Assembly (NCBI GenBank): GCA_036898135.1
Contig: CM072512.1
Span: 39,078,145-39,142,144 of the forward strand
Length of the DNA: 64,000 bases
Direction: 5' to 3'
Source of the DNA: Oncomelania hupensis
Taxonomy: Eukaryota; Mollusca; Gastropoda; Littorinimorpha; Pomatiopsidae
Of this stretch, positions 1-11,335 are shown piece after piece; the first letter of the stretch is position 1; each line of letters begins with the position of its first letter. Both the position numbers and the translations under genes were made by a program. The notes under the pieces were generated by a model. It searched no databases and was not told where the DNA came from. It saw nothing but the letters and a program-made list of their open reading frames with translations.

Positions 1-204
1 CGGTGCCGAACCGCCAAACGGTCGCAACTAGCAATTATCGGCCAGCCTTTAGTGGTAGTTTAGCTCAAACTGACTAGCCGAGGACATGTCCCTGTGAAAA
101 GTCAATAGTATGGTTGAGATGATTGAGAGAGATGGAGACGGTGACGGAGATGGATGAAAGAGAAGATTGCACCGTTTTATAATTACTTTATTTTTATGTT
201 ATTG

Positions 205-505
205 TTCTTATATAGCGCTTTCCCAGCTCGAGATCTGCTCAAGGCGAAAGCTGATACAAGATCTAACTCAAGCCGCACGAAGCGTCCACTTGCAACCTTT
301 GGGCGCATAGTCTGACGCCCAGACAACTGAGCACAATCCTGGGCGACCGGGCATTGGGGAGAAGGGACCTAGTGTATTTGTATAGCCGCGGCACTCACCG
401 GGTGCCCGTTTAGGACATGAGCGTCAGGATATTTAAAGTCCATACGATGGAATGTGTGTGTGTGCTCAGATAAAGACATAAGGTTATACTCTCATCCGAA
501 GGATA
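205..505 (-). mobile_element. SINE family A, 3' part (tRNA head missing)
   Basis: Read on the minus strand this matches the body and tail of the tRNA-derived SINE seen complete at 28367-28790. Shared blocks include the 'ctaactcaagccgc' and 'gggcgcatagtctgacgcc' segments and the terminal 'tatagcgct' motif at the low-coordinate end. The tRNA-like promoter head is absent, so the copy is 5'-truncated near 505. It abuts a different SINE that begins near 510 on the other strand. Confidence 0.75.
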
Positions 506-509
506 ATGG

Positions 510-748
510 TGCCCCACCGATATAGCTCAGTGTTAGAGCGTTCGCTTGGCACATCGATGACCCAGGTTTGAATCCCATGGTGGCCAATAATAAAAGTGGT
601 CATTTTTCACTGGCCATCTTAGCAGTATGATTGCTCTGGTGGTTCAGTGTTAGTTTAGGTCCCTATTTCCTCTTCCCGGGGATGTTTATCCCCGTCATCT
701 CCTCCAAATCCAATCCATTTATTTATTTATTTATTTATTGATTATTTA
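510..748 (+). mobile_element. SINE family B, tRNA-derived, with (ATTT)n tail
   Basis: The head carries an A-box-like 'tagctcagtgttagagcg' and a B-box-like 'ggtttgaatcc' about 40 bases later, the internal RNA polymerase III promoter layout of a tRNA-derived SINE. A unique body follows and the element ends in (ATTT)n at about 716-738. The stem bases do not make a clean cloverleaf, so it is a SINE rather than a tRNA gene. Confidence 0.6.
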
Positions 749-910
749 TTATTTCTCTTATAATAATTGTAGTCTAGTGGTCAAGTCAAGAAATCTATAT
801 TCCACAAAACAAGAGAAAATTTGATGTGTCACAGTGTTAACGGAAACATATGGCAAAAGAGAGAATATTAAAAAAAAAACCAAGACAATAGAACACTCCT
901 ACATTCATAT

Positions 911-912
<2 letters not shown>

Positions 913-950
<38 letters not shown>

Positions 951-1034
951 ACGCACGCGCACGCACGCATACACACACACTTACACACACACACACACAC
1001 ACCCACACCCACACACCCACACACACACACACAC
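913..1034. repeat. (AC)n microsatellite, compound
   Basis: Nearly pure CA repeats broken by ACGC and CCAC variants. Open frames across it read as His-Thr runs and are not genes. Confidence 0.95.
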
Positions 1035-1039
1035 GTTTT

Positions 1040-2375
1040 GTTCTGAGTTTCAAAGCGCATGAAAGTTATTCTTTGGTGATGGGGGTCAGGAATGGAAGGT
1101 AGCGATGGGGTTGCGGGGTTAGGTCGTGAGGGAGGCCATCAAAAACTAATTGCATGAAACTTGTTTCATTAGACGAAAGAGTGTGATCATATTACCACTT
1201 TTTGATTAGTTCCACTTGATACTTAAATGTCTGAGGACCGCAATTAGGTGAATGAAGCAGCTGGGGCCAGTTTGTTTTCGGCTATTTGTCATCGCCACTG
1301 GGGGTTAATTTAGAACAAAAGCAGTTAATCGTGATTATTGTGAACTGATTGTTTTTTCCTCTCGACTTCTCTTTCTCTCTCTCTCTCTTTCACTATCGCG
1401 CGCGCGTGCGCGCTTTTTTAGTCCGTCAGTCACACGCCTTACACACGCCAGCGCAGGCACGCACAACACACATGCAATACACACACAGACACACACACAC
1501 TGCAAGCACAATACGCAGCCCAAACATGCACACACAAGCACACACGCGCGCGTGTGCTGTGATGATATCCTGGAGAAGATACGCTTATCTTAAAAGGGGA
1601 GTAAGACTTGAAGATAGATGGGAAATTAAGCTACCTCTATCAGACGTTCTTTTATCAAAATTCCAAAGCGATGTGAGAGACTAATCACGGTGCTTGGTCA
1701 CATAAAATTTATATTTGTTCTCGGGTTTTAAAGTATCATTGGCTCACTTTAAGAAATGCCTTTTACTAATCAAAGGACTAGTTTACTTGGTCTCACGAGA
1801 AGAAGAGCTAGTGGACACACAATACAAATAGAATGACACCAGTCTTATATGTAGGTGATTTCAACTTTTATATACTCAACACAAATTTAACAGGAGGTTC
1901 AATTAAATGTAAATTAATAACTATCACTGTTCAATGTGCTGGGCAATTTCTTTAGCATAGAATCACAAGAATATGGAAGGCGGGGTGGGAGTGTGGTGTG
2001 TGGGGGTGAGGGAAACATCACCACCTTCACCGACAACCACCACCACAACAACAACCACACATGATTTCATCAATTAGTACTTCCACAGCAAAAGTATTGG
2101 CGCTTGCTAGCCCATTTTATTAGCTTCTACTATAGCAAAGTAATCCCGTGTGTAACTTCACTTTTCACAGCTTTAGTTTGTTGTTGTTTTTTCTGAGGTT
2201 TGCCTCCTGGCAGGGACACAGCGAGATTCCGATTCCCCTTAGACTGATAAAATCACTAACTCTATTTCTCGGATATGTCTCTCCTTTATATAATGTTACA
2301 ACTACACCATATAATAGGCCTATTATATTTAGTTATGAACGTGAAATGCGTGAGGGGTTGTGCAGCTGGATGTAC
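1040..2375. other. No gene seen; short CT and CA tracts
   Basis: Holds a short CT run near 1372-1388, a CG/CA-rich tract at 1400-1550 and otherwise unique AT-rich sequence. No exon with coding character or recognisable repeat was found. Confidence 0.5.
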
Positions 2376-2428
2376 CCTCTGTGTGTGTGCGTGTGTGTGT
2401 GTGTGTGCGCGTGCGTGTGTGGAGGTGC

Positions 2429-2469
<41 letters not shown>

Positions 2470-2490
2470 TGTGTGCGTGTGTGTGTGGCT
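2376..2490. repeat. (TG)n microsatellite
   Basis: TG repeats with CG and GG interruptions. Frames through it give Cys-Val or His-Thr runs and are artefacts. Confidence 0.95.
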
Positions 2491-2580
2491 ATGTAGAAAC
2501 GTCGTTATTCTGACGTACACTTGAACTTCTACGTACTTTCTTTTGACGGACCCCGTTATTTTGACGTCAAAGCAGTGTTC

Positions 2581-2672
2581 CGTTAGGGTTAGGGCTGTGT
2601 TAGGCTTAGGGTTAGGTTAAGGGTTAGGGTTAGTGTTTGGGTTAGGGTTTGAGTTTGGATTAGAGTTAGGGT
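2581..2672 (+). repeat. Degenerate TTAGGG-like tract
   Basis: About a dozen copies of TTAGGG or one-base variants (GTTAGGGTTAGGGC, TTAGGCTTAGGG, TTTGGGTTAGGG) in one orientation. This is the animal telomere hexamer, here interstitial, degenerate and followed directly by a (TG)n run. Confidence 0.8.
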
Positions 2673-2676
2673 TAAG

Positions 2677-2716
<40 letters not shown>
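2673..2716. repeat. (TG)n microsatellite
   Basis: A pure TG run that follows the telomere-like tract without a gap. Confidence 0.95.
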
Positions 2717-2717
<1 letters not shown>

Positions 2718-3735
2718 AAAGCGCATGCTTTTTTGTTGTTTTGTTTTCTTTTTTGGGTAGTCTGCTTCTTTGTTTTGTTTCCTGACGTCATTTGTGGGCG
2801 GTTCACTGATGCTTTGTGGATGTTAGTGAATGAATATAATTGTTTTTAGTTCCCGGGCTATTCACAGATGTCGGGACAAATTGTGTTTTTAATTGTTATT
2901 GTCAATGATTTATGCCATTCCCAGACGCGCAAAGCAAATTCTTCTGTGTGTGACATTTGAAGCGAATAAAGAATCTTATGTCTCATGTCTTAAAAATCGT
3001 AGATGTATCCAGAAGTAGAAAGAATAAAAACTGCCAACTTTGTTTTGAGAGAAACACATTCACACACGCACACACGCACGCACACACACGTGTTTGTTTG
3101 ACATGTTGATATGTTGTGCCATTTTTGTCTCAAGGCACTTTCACAATCCACTGAGCAAATTTGACGTGCAGAAGCCTGCAGAGGGACCGAAGATGAGATA
3201 AAGAAAACAAACGATTTCCAAGTCAGTCAACATTGAAGGGTTCCACGCTGAGTATGTTTGGCTCACCCAGGGCAGCCAAGAGTCGTTGAGTACGCAGAGG
3301 TAAACGGAAACTTCGGTTAGTCCACAGGGGCATGATTAACCAAGCAGAATGGATGGATCCGCGATAGCAACATAAAAGCGGATTCGTCGATATCACCACA
3401 GTAACAGTAGTACCGTGCAGTTCAAGGAGCATTAGATTGAAGGAGGGGATCAGGTCTCGTCTTTGACGAAACGAATCGGCCGCTCGGGAGGCACGGTGGT
3501 AAGGGACACATCATTGCAGGTCTACAAAGACCAAGGGACCAGAAACCGCGCACTTTCATCAATACAGGCGCGGTTTCAGGAAGCCTGCAATATTTTGCTG
3601 GATCGTAAGTACAGCCGACAGTGTGATTTGCGATCTTGGCCTTTACCGACAGGCTTATGACTCATATATACCGTGTATCAGCAAAGACATCAGATCTGCA
3701 GCGGCATACGCGGGTATCATAGGATCTAGTCTTAC
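2717..3735. other. No gene seen
   Basis: Mostly unique sequence. An AATAAA-rich block at about 2960-3030 could be the 3' end of an unrecognised retroelement. A short CA tract lies at 3060-3090. Confidence 0.4.
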
Positions 3736-3737
3736 CG

Positions 3738-4092
3738 TGTATCGCTAGCTTAATGGTAGTGTTTTGGCTTGCGGATCTGAAGGGCCCAGGTTCGAGTCCG
3801 TGCAGGGCCATTGTGTTGTGTCCCTGGGAAAGACACTTTACTCCCGTTTCCTACTCCTAGATCCTTAGGATGACTGTATAAACCGAGGTCTAGTCTGTGT
3901 GGCTGAGTGCCGGTAACAAGAACACACCAAGCATGCACTTGGTCCTTCTCCCCCATCCCTGGCTGCCCGGAATTGTGCTCAGTTGTCCCGGCGTCAGACC
4001 ATGCACCCGAAGGCTGCGGGTGGGCGTCTCGAGAGGCTTGAGTTAGATCCTGTATCAGCCAGCGCTTTGAGCGGCTCTTGAGTTGTTTTTAA
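3738..4092 (+). mobile_element. SINE family A, nearly complete
   Basis: The tRNA-like head has 'taatggtagtg' (A box) and 'ggttcgagtcc' (B box), followed by the block around 'cattgtgttgtgtccctggg' and the family body. It ends near 4092 after 'gagcggctcttgag' in an A-rich run. It is internally shorter than the copy at 28367-28790 and lacks part of the middle. Confidence 0.85.
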
Positions 4093-4439
4093 AAAAAAAT
4101 CATCAAACGGTTTATCCCCAAACCAACGAACCTATACTATCTTCATTTTTATCGAAAACATACAGTCCTGTAACTGGAAAGACATTGATATAGGCCTATT
4201 TTATTATTATGCGGAACTGTCGCTTATCATAGGCCTATGATTGTCGTTTCGATTTTAATGGATGATTTACATGTTCGTTCTTAACGCGATTGTGAGAATA
4301 ACCGGTTTTAGCGGCCGGTTCGTTTCGCGAAAGGCACAGTCTGCCCTCACCCATCCCTAATTATTATGTGACCGTTTGTTATTTACCGCTGCGCGATCAA
4401 GGATCCGTTTTTTTTTTTTTTTTTAATTTTAGGCTCAGC

Positions 4440-5085
4440 TCTCACACACTAGTCTAGTTATTTAATCACCAAGATAATTGAATATCCAGAGAGAACATAG
4501 GCTACGTACTCTGTGTGATTTGGACGAACTGGGTGATGAATTACATCATCTGATTAGATGTACACATTCTGCACTGATTATCAACAGGCTTTCTTTCTTT
4601 AGTACCTCAATACTTCAGGAATCACTCGAATGCCTGTAAATTAAACCAGTTAATGAACTCTAAATTCAAGCGCAGGTTGTCTGATTTAAGCCGTTTTATA
4701 GGTATTTTTTTCCACTCTTCAGTAGTGATACACAGTTTTCTTTTGCTATTTATTTCGAACTCATATGTACTTGGTTAAGACCTACGTGTATTACTTTTGG
4801 GGATTTTGTTCCTATCGTGTCTGCTACCTTTTTAATATTATTGATTTGTCATTAAAAAAATTTTTTCTCCCTTCGTTGCTCGTCAATATGTCAATCTTTG
4901 TTTGTGCAATATTCCTGTATAAGTCTTATTTACTTCTGTATGTGTTTTGTTGTATCCCCATCATCCCCACTGCCCATTTTTTGGCTATAAGGCCCCTTGG
5001 GCCAGCAGCCTTATTTTTACCTTTTTTTTTTACATTTGTCCCCTATACGCACTGTGTCCGGGGACGTTAATCTACGTACTGAACT
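4440..5085 (+). mobile_element. Decayed LINE, 3' end of reverse-transcriptase ORF plus 3' UTR
   Basis: Translation around 4505-4570 gives an 'ELGDELHHLIRCTH'-type segment, the Cys/His-containing C-terminal signature of many CR1-like LINE ORF2 proteins; a related segment occurs in the LINE at 42873-44500. An AT-rich 3' UTR follows and ends with the block at 5037-5075 ('tgtccggggacgtta'), which recurs at 12350-12385 and, inverted, at 56800-56836. There are many stops, so it is not functional. The Harbinger element at 5097 lies just beyond it. Confidence 0.65.
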
Positions 5086-5581
5086 GAACAGCCTTAAGGC
5101 CCGGTCTCAGTGGCCGATGGACACAAAACGTATGCAAAAAGGACACAGCGTACGAGCAAAATTTCGGGGGTAGCTCCATCCGGTTTCATCCGCTCCAAAA
5201 ATGGACAAAATTGGCGAACATTTGGGAAAACAGAACGGAAAATAACGGAAGTGGGTAAGTATGTGGCGGGGATGCTAAACGGATGTTCATAGGATGCCTA
5301 GAGGATAAAAGTGGATGACAGCTCCGAAGGGGTAACCGGGGATAATGGCGAAGCAGACGCATAGCGGAAAGAGCGGAGGCATAGCGGATGAAGCGGATGC
5401 ATCACGTACGCCTAACGGAAACAAAGAGGATGCCGCGCGGATGAATATCAGATACAAACCGTTCACTGCGCATGCGGGGGGTATGAATTGCGTCAGCTCC
5501 GTGGTTATAAAAGAATACAACACGCACGCAGTCAGCATACAGCGGAAAGACGGCGGCTACATCGATATATTTTATCAAACC

Positions 5582-6016
5582 ATGGTGCGTCAGTCAGGCA
5601 AGAAACAGAAGTCCCTGCCTACTAGTTCAAGCCCTGGCAAGGTGAAAAAGGCCAGAACCAGAACCCCACCCCCTGACACTGACTCTGATGGTGAAGCTGC
5701 TGCTGCTGTGGTGGACCAGCCCCAAAGCCTTCAAGTCCCTCAAAGTCCTGCTGCTGAAGATCCTTTTGTTCAAGAACCTGAAGGCCCTGATGCTCAAGCC
5801 CGAGAAGGCTCTGAACAAGGTACTGAAGGCCCTGATGTTCAAGCCCATGAAGGCCCCGCTGAAGCCCCTGAAGGCACTGAACAAGCTCCAGTGAGAGGGA
5901 TGAAGAGGCAAGGGAAGAAGAAGGGAGAAAGGAAACAGTACACTGTTTCCGAAGAGCATGAGGACGATGTGCTGGAATGGCTGAGAGCGAACGCGTCATC
6001 ACCAACTATGAAGTAG
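5582..6016 (+). pseudogene. Harbinger second ORF (Myb/MADF-like DNA-binding protein), C-terminally truncated
   Basis: In Harbinger elements a second protein with a Myb/SANT- or MADF-like domain brings the transposase to the nucleus and the element ends. The frame is open from 5345, but the likely start is the ATG at 5582. From there the protein has a Lys-rich start, a long Pro/Glu/Ala-rich low-complexity region with degenerate 'GPDAQA.EG' repeats, a basic KRQGKKKGERK patch, and then 'YTVSEEHEDDVLEWLRAN'. That last piece looks like the start of a MADF/SANT helix. The rest of the domain is missing because the frame runs into transposase antisense sequence near 5990 and stops at 6016. Confidence 0.65.
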
Positions 6017-8354
6017 GGCACATCTTGTGTGTCATTGGGAAGGGGGTCTGGGCCTGGAAGCCCCATGATGAGGTTGCGTTCCAGTCCATCCTTGAGGTCA
6101 CTTGCGTTGTATATCTGGGCATCTGAAGCTGACCCGTTGCCTGAAGCATCGAGGTAGATGACCTTGTAGTCAGCATTAACCATGGCAAAGAGGATGATGC
6201 TAAAGAAGCCCTTGCAGTTGTAATAGGTGGACCCTGAGTTGGCTGATGCTTTGCAGGCCACGTGCTTCCCATCTATGGCTCCAATGGTGTGGGGAAAATT
6301 CCACCTCAGATACCAATCTTCTGCAAGTTGTCTCCAGCCTTGTTCAGTGGTGGGGCACCCGAGGAGCTCGTCCGCGTATTCTTCAATGATGGCCTGTACA
6401 ACTTCTCTCACGACATTGCTGATGCTGTTGTGTGGCACCCTCCATGCATACTGCATGTTTCTGTATGTGGTTCCAGAGGCTAGGTGCCGCAGAGCCAGTG
6501 CCACCTTCAGTCCAGGGTCCAGGTTGGGACGGAAGTTGATGCTTGGCTTGGTCAACCTGGGTCTCAGACGCTCTACAAGTTCGTCAAACATGGCTGGTGG
6601 CATCCTCATGAAGTGATGGAATGCACGAGGTTCTTCATTCCTCAACTCCACCATCAACTGGTGATACAGTCTGTGACGAGATGACTAGTTTTACCCTGCT
6701 TACTTTACTATTTAGCCTTGTTTAGTCAGTTAACCTTAGAAAGTTAATGTAGGATATAGCAGACGATGACAGTATACAGAGGTACACACACAGCGAGTTT
6801 GACGCAAACAGTGTAGTGACGTCAGCACTGTGTGCCTTGAATCGAAAAGCTTATCCAATGGGACTCAGGCCAAGCAGTTAGAGCCGGTTCTGAATGGGTC
6901 AAAACCTAGCATAGATTGAGTCAGTCCTATGAAATACGCCAAAGTCTACACAGCTAGACCGGAGCAGAGAAAAATCTCCACTCATAGACCAGGAAGCAGA
7001 ACTTTGAGAATCTTAGAATTCTATCAAGTAGCCACGGGGCTTGACTTTGTCAAACAGGTAAATGAACATACTTCTGTTTCATCGTGATATATTTATATTA
7101 TTGTTGAAATTATGTTTGTGGAATTTGCTATGCATAGACTTGAATTGTTCGTCCAACGTTGCGTGACCACGTGGCGAAACACGACCGGTTGCGCCGCCAT
7201 GTTGTATACCTGACGGAACCACTGTTGTTTAACCGATATGTACGTTTGCAGACCAGTGGCTGTACCAGTGAATGTTTATAATATTATTAATTCTTTATGT
7301 GTATAATTAGCCACGATTTATATTTATGTATGTATAGGAAATTAGAGTTGAGATTCCAGTGGACCACGGAAGTAGCAGAATGTTCGTCGCTTATGTATAG
7401 AGATGTGGGCTATCACTGAGGGCTACTTTGGCTTTCAGTGAGACGCTCTGCACGACCTATTATTCAAGGTTGTGCAGAATTTCGTCTCTTATGATTACAG
7501 ACGAGCAGGCGAGCTATACCGTGCGCCCAACTCCACAGAAAGTCTAGTTGGCTGTTTAGCCTCTACAGCACAGGACTGAGAGAGCAACCCTGGAAAACAC
7601 CCTACAAGACAACACAGCTTGTCAAGGGACCCAACTACACAACGACACAGCGTGTACCAGAAGCTACCTCAATGAAGGGCTTCAAACCCGCTACCTGACA
7701 GTTAAGTGCATAGAAAAAAGTGCACGAAAACTGATAGCAAAAGGACCACAGTAGTCCACTCTTCAGAAAACGGTAAAACGGACCACAGTAGTCCAATCTA
7801 CATGAACTCTAGTAGCCAGTGCCCTATGAAGACATAACAGCTGCCTAGACTATCAGCGATCGAACCATTTGCATTGATACATAACTTTTTAAGGTAGATT
7901 AGTACATAGAAGATCTTGTATAGAGTAGAAGAAATAAATGTGTGATTTTAACTGTTATCAAGTGGCTGGACTACATATGATTCATAGCCGTGTGAAAGCT
8001 AGTGTGACAGTGATCTTTTACCATTTTTCTATCTATCTCTGTATCCCAGCCTTAACACAGACCGAGCTAAATAAATAAATGTATTAAAGTAATTCACCGG
8101 GTGACTAACTAGCAGTTCCCATCGAATAAAGCGTGAGGGTTACAGCATCCATTGTGCAGAGCCCAGTAACCCATAAACCCCACGTGACACAGTCCAAACT
8201 CCACTCTTCTCTCGATCCATCCTCGGACCCACACAGCTTTTTGACGTCTTCTTCTTCTTCTTCTCCTCCTGTCTAAAACTTGAGACAGTCTGAACAGGTT
8301 GTGGTTCAGCTGTTGAATGACCGCAGCTATCAGATGGACTCTTTGATCATCCAT
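5990..8354 (-). pseudogene. Harbinger transposase (HARBI1-like, DDE_Tnp_4), interrupted and truncated
   Basis: HARBI1-like transposases cut and paste the element with a DDE nuclease. The N-terminal part is encoded at 8354-8190, from an ATG at 8354 through an Arg run to 'WVRGWIERRVEFG'. The rest is at 6666-5990 and includes the helical 'FDELVERLRPRLTK' segment, 'GAIDGKH' (first catalytic Asp) and 'DASGNGSASDAQIYNAS' (second Asp). It ends at 'VGDDAFAL', so the third catalytic acid region ('VENAFG'-type in the family) is gone. The two coding parts are separated exactly by the solo LTR. Taking out the LTR and one CAGTC copy rejoins them in frame with a family-like sequence at the joint, so the gene was intact there when the LTR arrived. 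Confidence 0.9.
6672..8189 (+). mobile_element. Solo LTR, copy 1 (1518 bp, TSD CAGTC)
   Basis: The unit starts TGTGACG and ends CGTGACA, the TG...CA form of retroviral-type LTRs, and is flanked by CAGTC at 6667-6671 and 8190-8194. A second, inverted copy of nearly equal length is at 16817-18342. It carries polyadenylation-type AATAAA near 7932 and a pair of 15-bp palindromes built on 'ggaccacagtagtcc' near 7742-7795. There is no internal retrotransposon sequence, so it is best read as the product of LTR-LTR recombination. A short-TIR non-autonomous DNA element with 5-bp duplications is the alternative. Confidence 0.8.
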
Positions 8355-8964
8355 GGTGGAGAACAATTGATGATGCTGAAGACCAAGACCGAGGGTGATG
8401 AGGTCTGTACACCACAGCTGCTCGACTTTTATACAAAATATCGGGAGTCCGCAAATTGCCCTTCTACATACTCTGGACATCCTAAATATACGAGATACAT
8501 CCCAGATACAAACGTTGTGTCTGTTTAGAATACTTTATATACGAGATGCATACGCTTACATCCTTTCTATTTCCGTGCTACTAACAATGTATAGACGTTC
8601 CATGTACCTTATCTTTCCTTTCTCTTTCCGTTTTCACCTGCAGCGGATGCGAGTCGCGAGGATCCCTAGAGGATGTAGAGAGGATACAGCGGACGTTTAA
8701 CGGATGTTTACGAACATAGTACGTTTGCTGCTCGTATGTGTCGCGGATTTACATCGTACGTTCATCCGTTCTAAACGTTTTGTGCAGCTCAAAACATTTT
8801 GCGCGGATGAAATCACAGTGGACGGATGCTCAATGGATAGAGCGTATAAAACACGAATGCAATGAGTACACAACGGATGCATAGCGGTTTCCAACGGATG
8901 GCAAGATTATTTTTACGTTTTACATCCTCTTTGCATCCGCAAGTGCACTGTGACCGGGGCTTTA

Positions 8965-9994
8965 CATAATGCTGTTTGATGGTGTTATACGAAATCAAAG
9001 GACAAAATTCTAAAAGTTCCGATCCATTGTACTTGGTGAACGCCCCAATGACTAGTCTCAGCTTTACGCAGTGTGTGTATATGGCCATGACGAAAATGTT
9101 GTGAGTTGACTGGAAAGATGGAGACGTTCTTTGGTATTGTGGTGTCATTCGTATTTGTAAATGGATAGGGAATGAATGGAGACAGCGAGATTATTTATTT
9201 ATTTTTGTGTATTTATTTGGTTTAATCATGTTGTTATAAATTTTAAAAATAAAATTGTCACTTGCTAAAATGATTGCAGATGAATGAGCATGAGGGGATG
9301 GAGGAAGCAAGTTTATATATTTTATGCCTCTCTGTCTCTCTCTCTCTCTGTCTCTGTCTCTGTCTGTCTCTCTCTCTCTCTCTATTTTATTATTTATTTA
9401 TGTATTTGTTTATTTATTTATTTCCAGTTTATGTATTTAGTTCGTTAGCTAGTTTCCGTTGCTAAAATGGGTGCAGACAGAGTTATTTTGAGACACGGAG
9501 AATCTTTATTATTAAAAAAAAAACAAATTCTGAATAAGAAATAATTCTTTCGATAGCTTGGGCACAACAAAAATAGCTTTTTAAAGTGGTAAAAAGCCTC
9601 GAGAAGTTGAACTTCTACACAATCTAAAAACCCATACATATCTTCATTCTCTTTTCAAGTGCTGCCGTTAATATTATTTCCTAGTTGATTTTTTTTCACC
9701 TATACTTGGTTTTCTGTTTTCAATGTGAAACTGCAGAAAGTCTTGACGTGTTTTTAACGAGTGCGTTCGTCAGTGTTATAAAATATTTTTTAAGTACGAG
9801 TAGGCTATATATTTGAAATCTTTTCATTGATTTCATGTTTGTTCTAATTAATGAAGTCTTAAAAATAAAATTCTTTGACGCTTCCTGGTCACTCTCACTA
9901 CCAATAAATAGCATATATTTCTTTTTGTCTAATACAGATTTCCTTTTAGGACGCGTGTTCACAATGACCGGAAGTTCTACAGCTCACGCCTACG
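8965..9994. other. No gene seen; short CT tract
   Basis: AT-rich unique sequence with a (CT)n/(TCTG) tract at 9323-9383 followed by (ATTT)n at 9385-9422. Frames are short and lack coding character. Confidence 0.5.
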
Positions 9995-10048
9995 ATCGTA
10001 CGATGGTATACGCTGGGCTCTCGCCTTTTCATGTGGAAGTGACGTTGC
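9995..10048 (+). repeat. Left arm of a 3-kb-spaced inverted repeat
   Basis: It matches 13027-13080 in inverted orientation at about 52 of 54 bases, starting from the palindrome ATCGTACGAT. Weaker similarity continues inward for about 50 bases on both sides. The two arms enclose AT-rich DNA and the 32-bp minisatellite. Confidence 0.85.
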
Positions 10049-10955
10049 GTTCTCTATAATTAGATAGGTGCGCCAGGGAAAACCCTTCGCGTGTCTAAAA
10101 TTAGTTTGCTCTGCTGGGAAACTCAACTCGACTCGCGGGAATACTATAGTAGGCCTAAAGTCCTTCTCCTACGCACCTAAGCAAAGTTGAGTTGTACATT
10201 TATTTTACACGCATGCTGTAATACTGTATTTCCGATTGTTTATATTTATCATTAAAGCAATGATTGCTTTTGTTTAATATATAGAAAACTAGCTTATGAA
10301 ATGTATATTTCTCAGAACTGAAAACAATTTGATTGTTTGTTTTTTTTAATTTTAGATGATTAAATTTTGTTCTATTTGTACTAGATAGCATGTTGATTTA
10401 TCCTTTTATTTTATTTATTTACATATATTTAAATTTACTTTATTATTTTATTTTTATTCCTTTTATCTATTTATTTTTTACCTTTTTTTATTTATTATTA
10501 TTTTTTAGTTTGTGTTTGTTTGTCAATAATAATGTAAACTTGTAATCCATCTCTTGGTGAGAGATATATTATATTCTAATTATAAATTCTATATACCCAG
10601 CATTCTTTATTGGGTCAAGAATACAGGGAATTGACTTGTAAAAAAAATCCATACATTGATTTTTTTTAAATCATTGTTTGGATTTATGTTCCACACTGTT
10701 TAATAGTAGCATTTTATTTTGAGTGTGTCAATGCAGATGCTGCTGATTGTGTATGTGTGTGTTTGTTTTTAAATGTGTGTGTTTTTATTGAATTATAAAT
10801 TCATTGTTTTGATACTTAGCATGAGTGTGTGCATGTTGAGCATTTATAAGCTAGGCTCGTTTGTTTTGTTCCCAGAAGAGCTCTGTGATGTAAAACAAAA
10901 ACATGGTTAAGTTGAATTTTTTTTAGAGCAATCAATGTCTTTATATATATGTGTG

Positions 10956-10999
<44 letters not shown>

Positions 11000-11335
11000 T
11001 GTAGTGTTTTGTTTTGTTTTTGTTCTTTGGAGAATAGGGTACTCGTTTCTTTTTATTACTACCAAGCACACGCAACAAGTCAACACACACAAAACAGACA
11101 TAAACAGTGATTAAGTCTACAAAAAAAATTAAAGACACAACAAGGCTAAGAAAGGTTTCTTTTTTCAGTTTTCTTTGTTTCTTATTTCAAATTTTATTTA
11201 TTAAATTAATTAAGTTCTATAAAATAATTAATTAAAAATGGTTGTATTATTACTATCAATACACCTGATCATACAGTTTCAAAATTGAAATAAACATGTT
11301 AATCAATCAGTGACAGCACAACTCTGATGCATAAA
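10049..11335. other. AT-rich spacer with a (GT)n tract
   Basis: Strongly AT-rich, with T runs and a (GT)n microsatellite at 10950-10994. No coding region or transposon end was recognised. Confidence 0.5.

Larger units (their letters stand above)
5094..8964. mobile_element. Harbinger (PIF/Harbinger) DNA transposon with TTA target duplication
   Basis: Termini are inverted repeats: AGGCCCGGTCTCAGTG at 5097 and, reverse-complemented, AGCCCCGGTCACAGTG at the 8961 end, each flanked by TTA (5094-5096 and 8962-8964). The 3-bp TWA duplication, the transposase and the second Myb/MADF-like ORF together are diagnostic of Harbinger elements. The two genes converge. Their 3' ends were fused by an internal deletion near 5985-6005, so both proteins are truncated. 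A 1518-bp solo LTR sits inside the transposase. The element can no longer move by itself. Subterminal DNA at 5100-5460 and 8640-8960 contains many inverted ggat/catcc-type motifs that may be transposase-binding sites (inference). Confidence 0.92.

Noticed and set aside
520..595. Possible tRNA gene
   Set aside because: A and B boxes are present but the acceptor stem does not pair and a SINE body with a repeat tail follows.
1349..1684. 111-codon frame on the plus strand
   Set aside because: Largely CT/CA-derived, with no homology or splice context.
4285..4365. GC-rich block ending in 'agggatgggtgagggc' on the minus strand, like an hAT end
   Set aside because: No partner end or 8-bp duplication could be found.
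5097..5581. N-terminal extension of the Harbinger second ORF back to the ATG at 5345
   Set aside because: The frame is open but the sequence is subterminal repeat DNA with ggat motifs; the ATG at 5582 starts family-like sequence.
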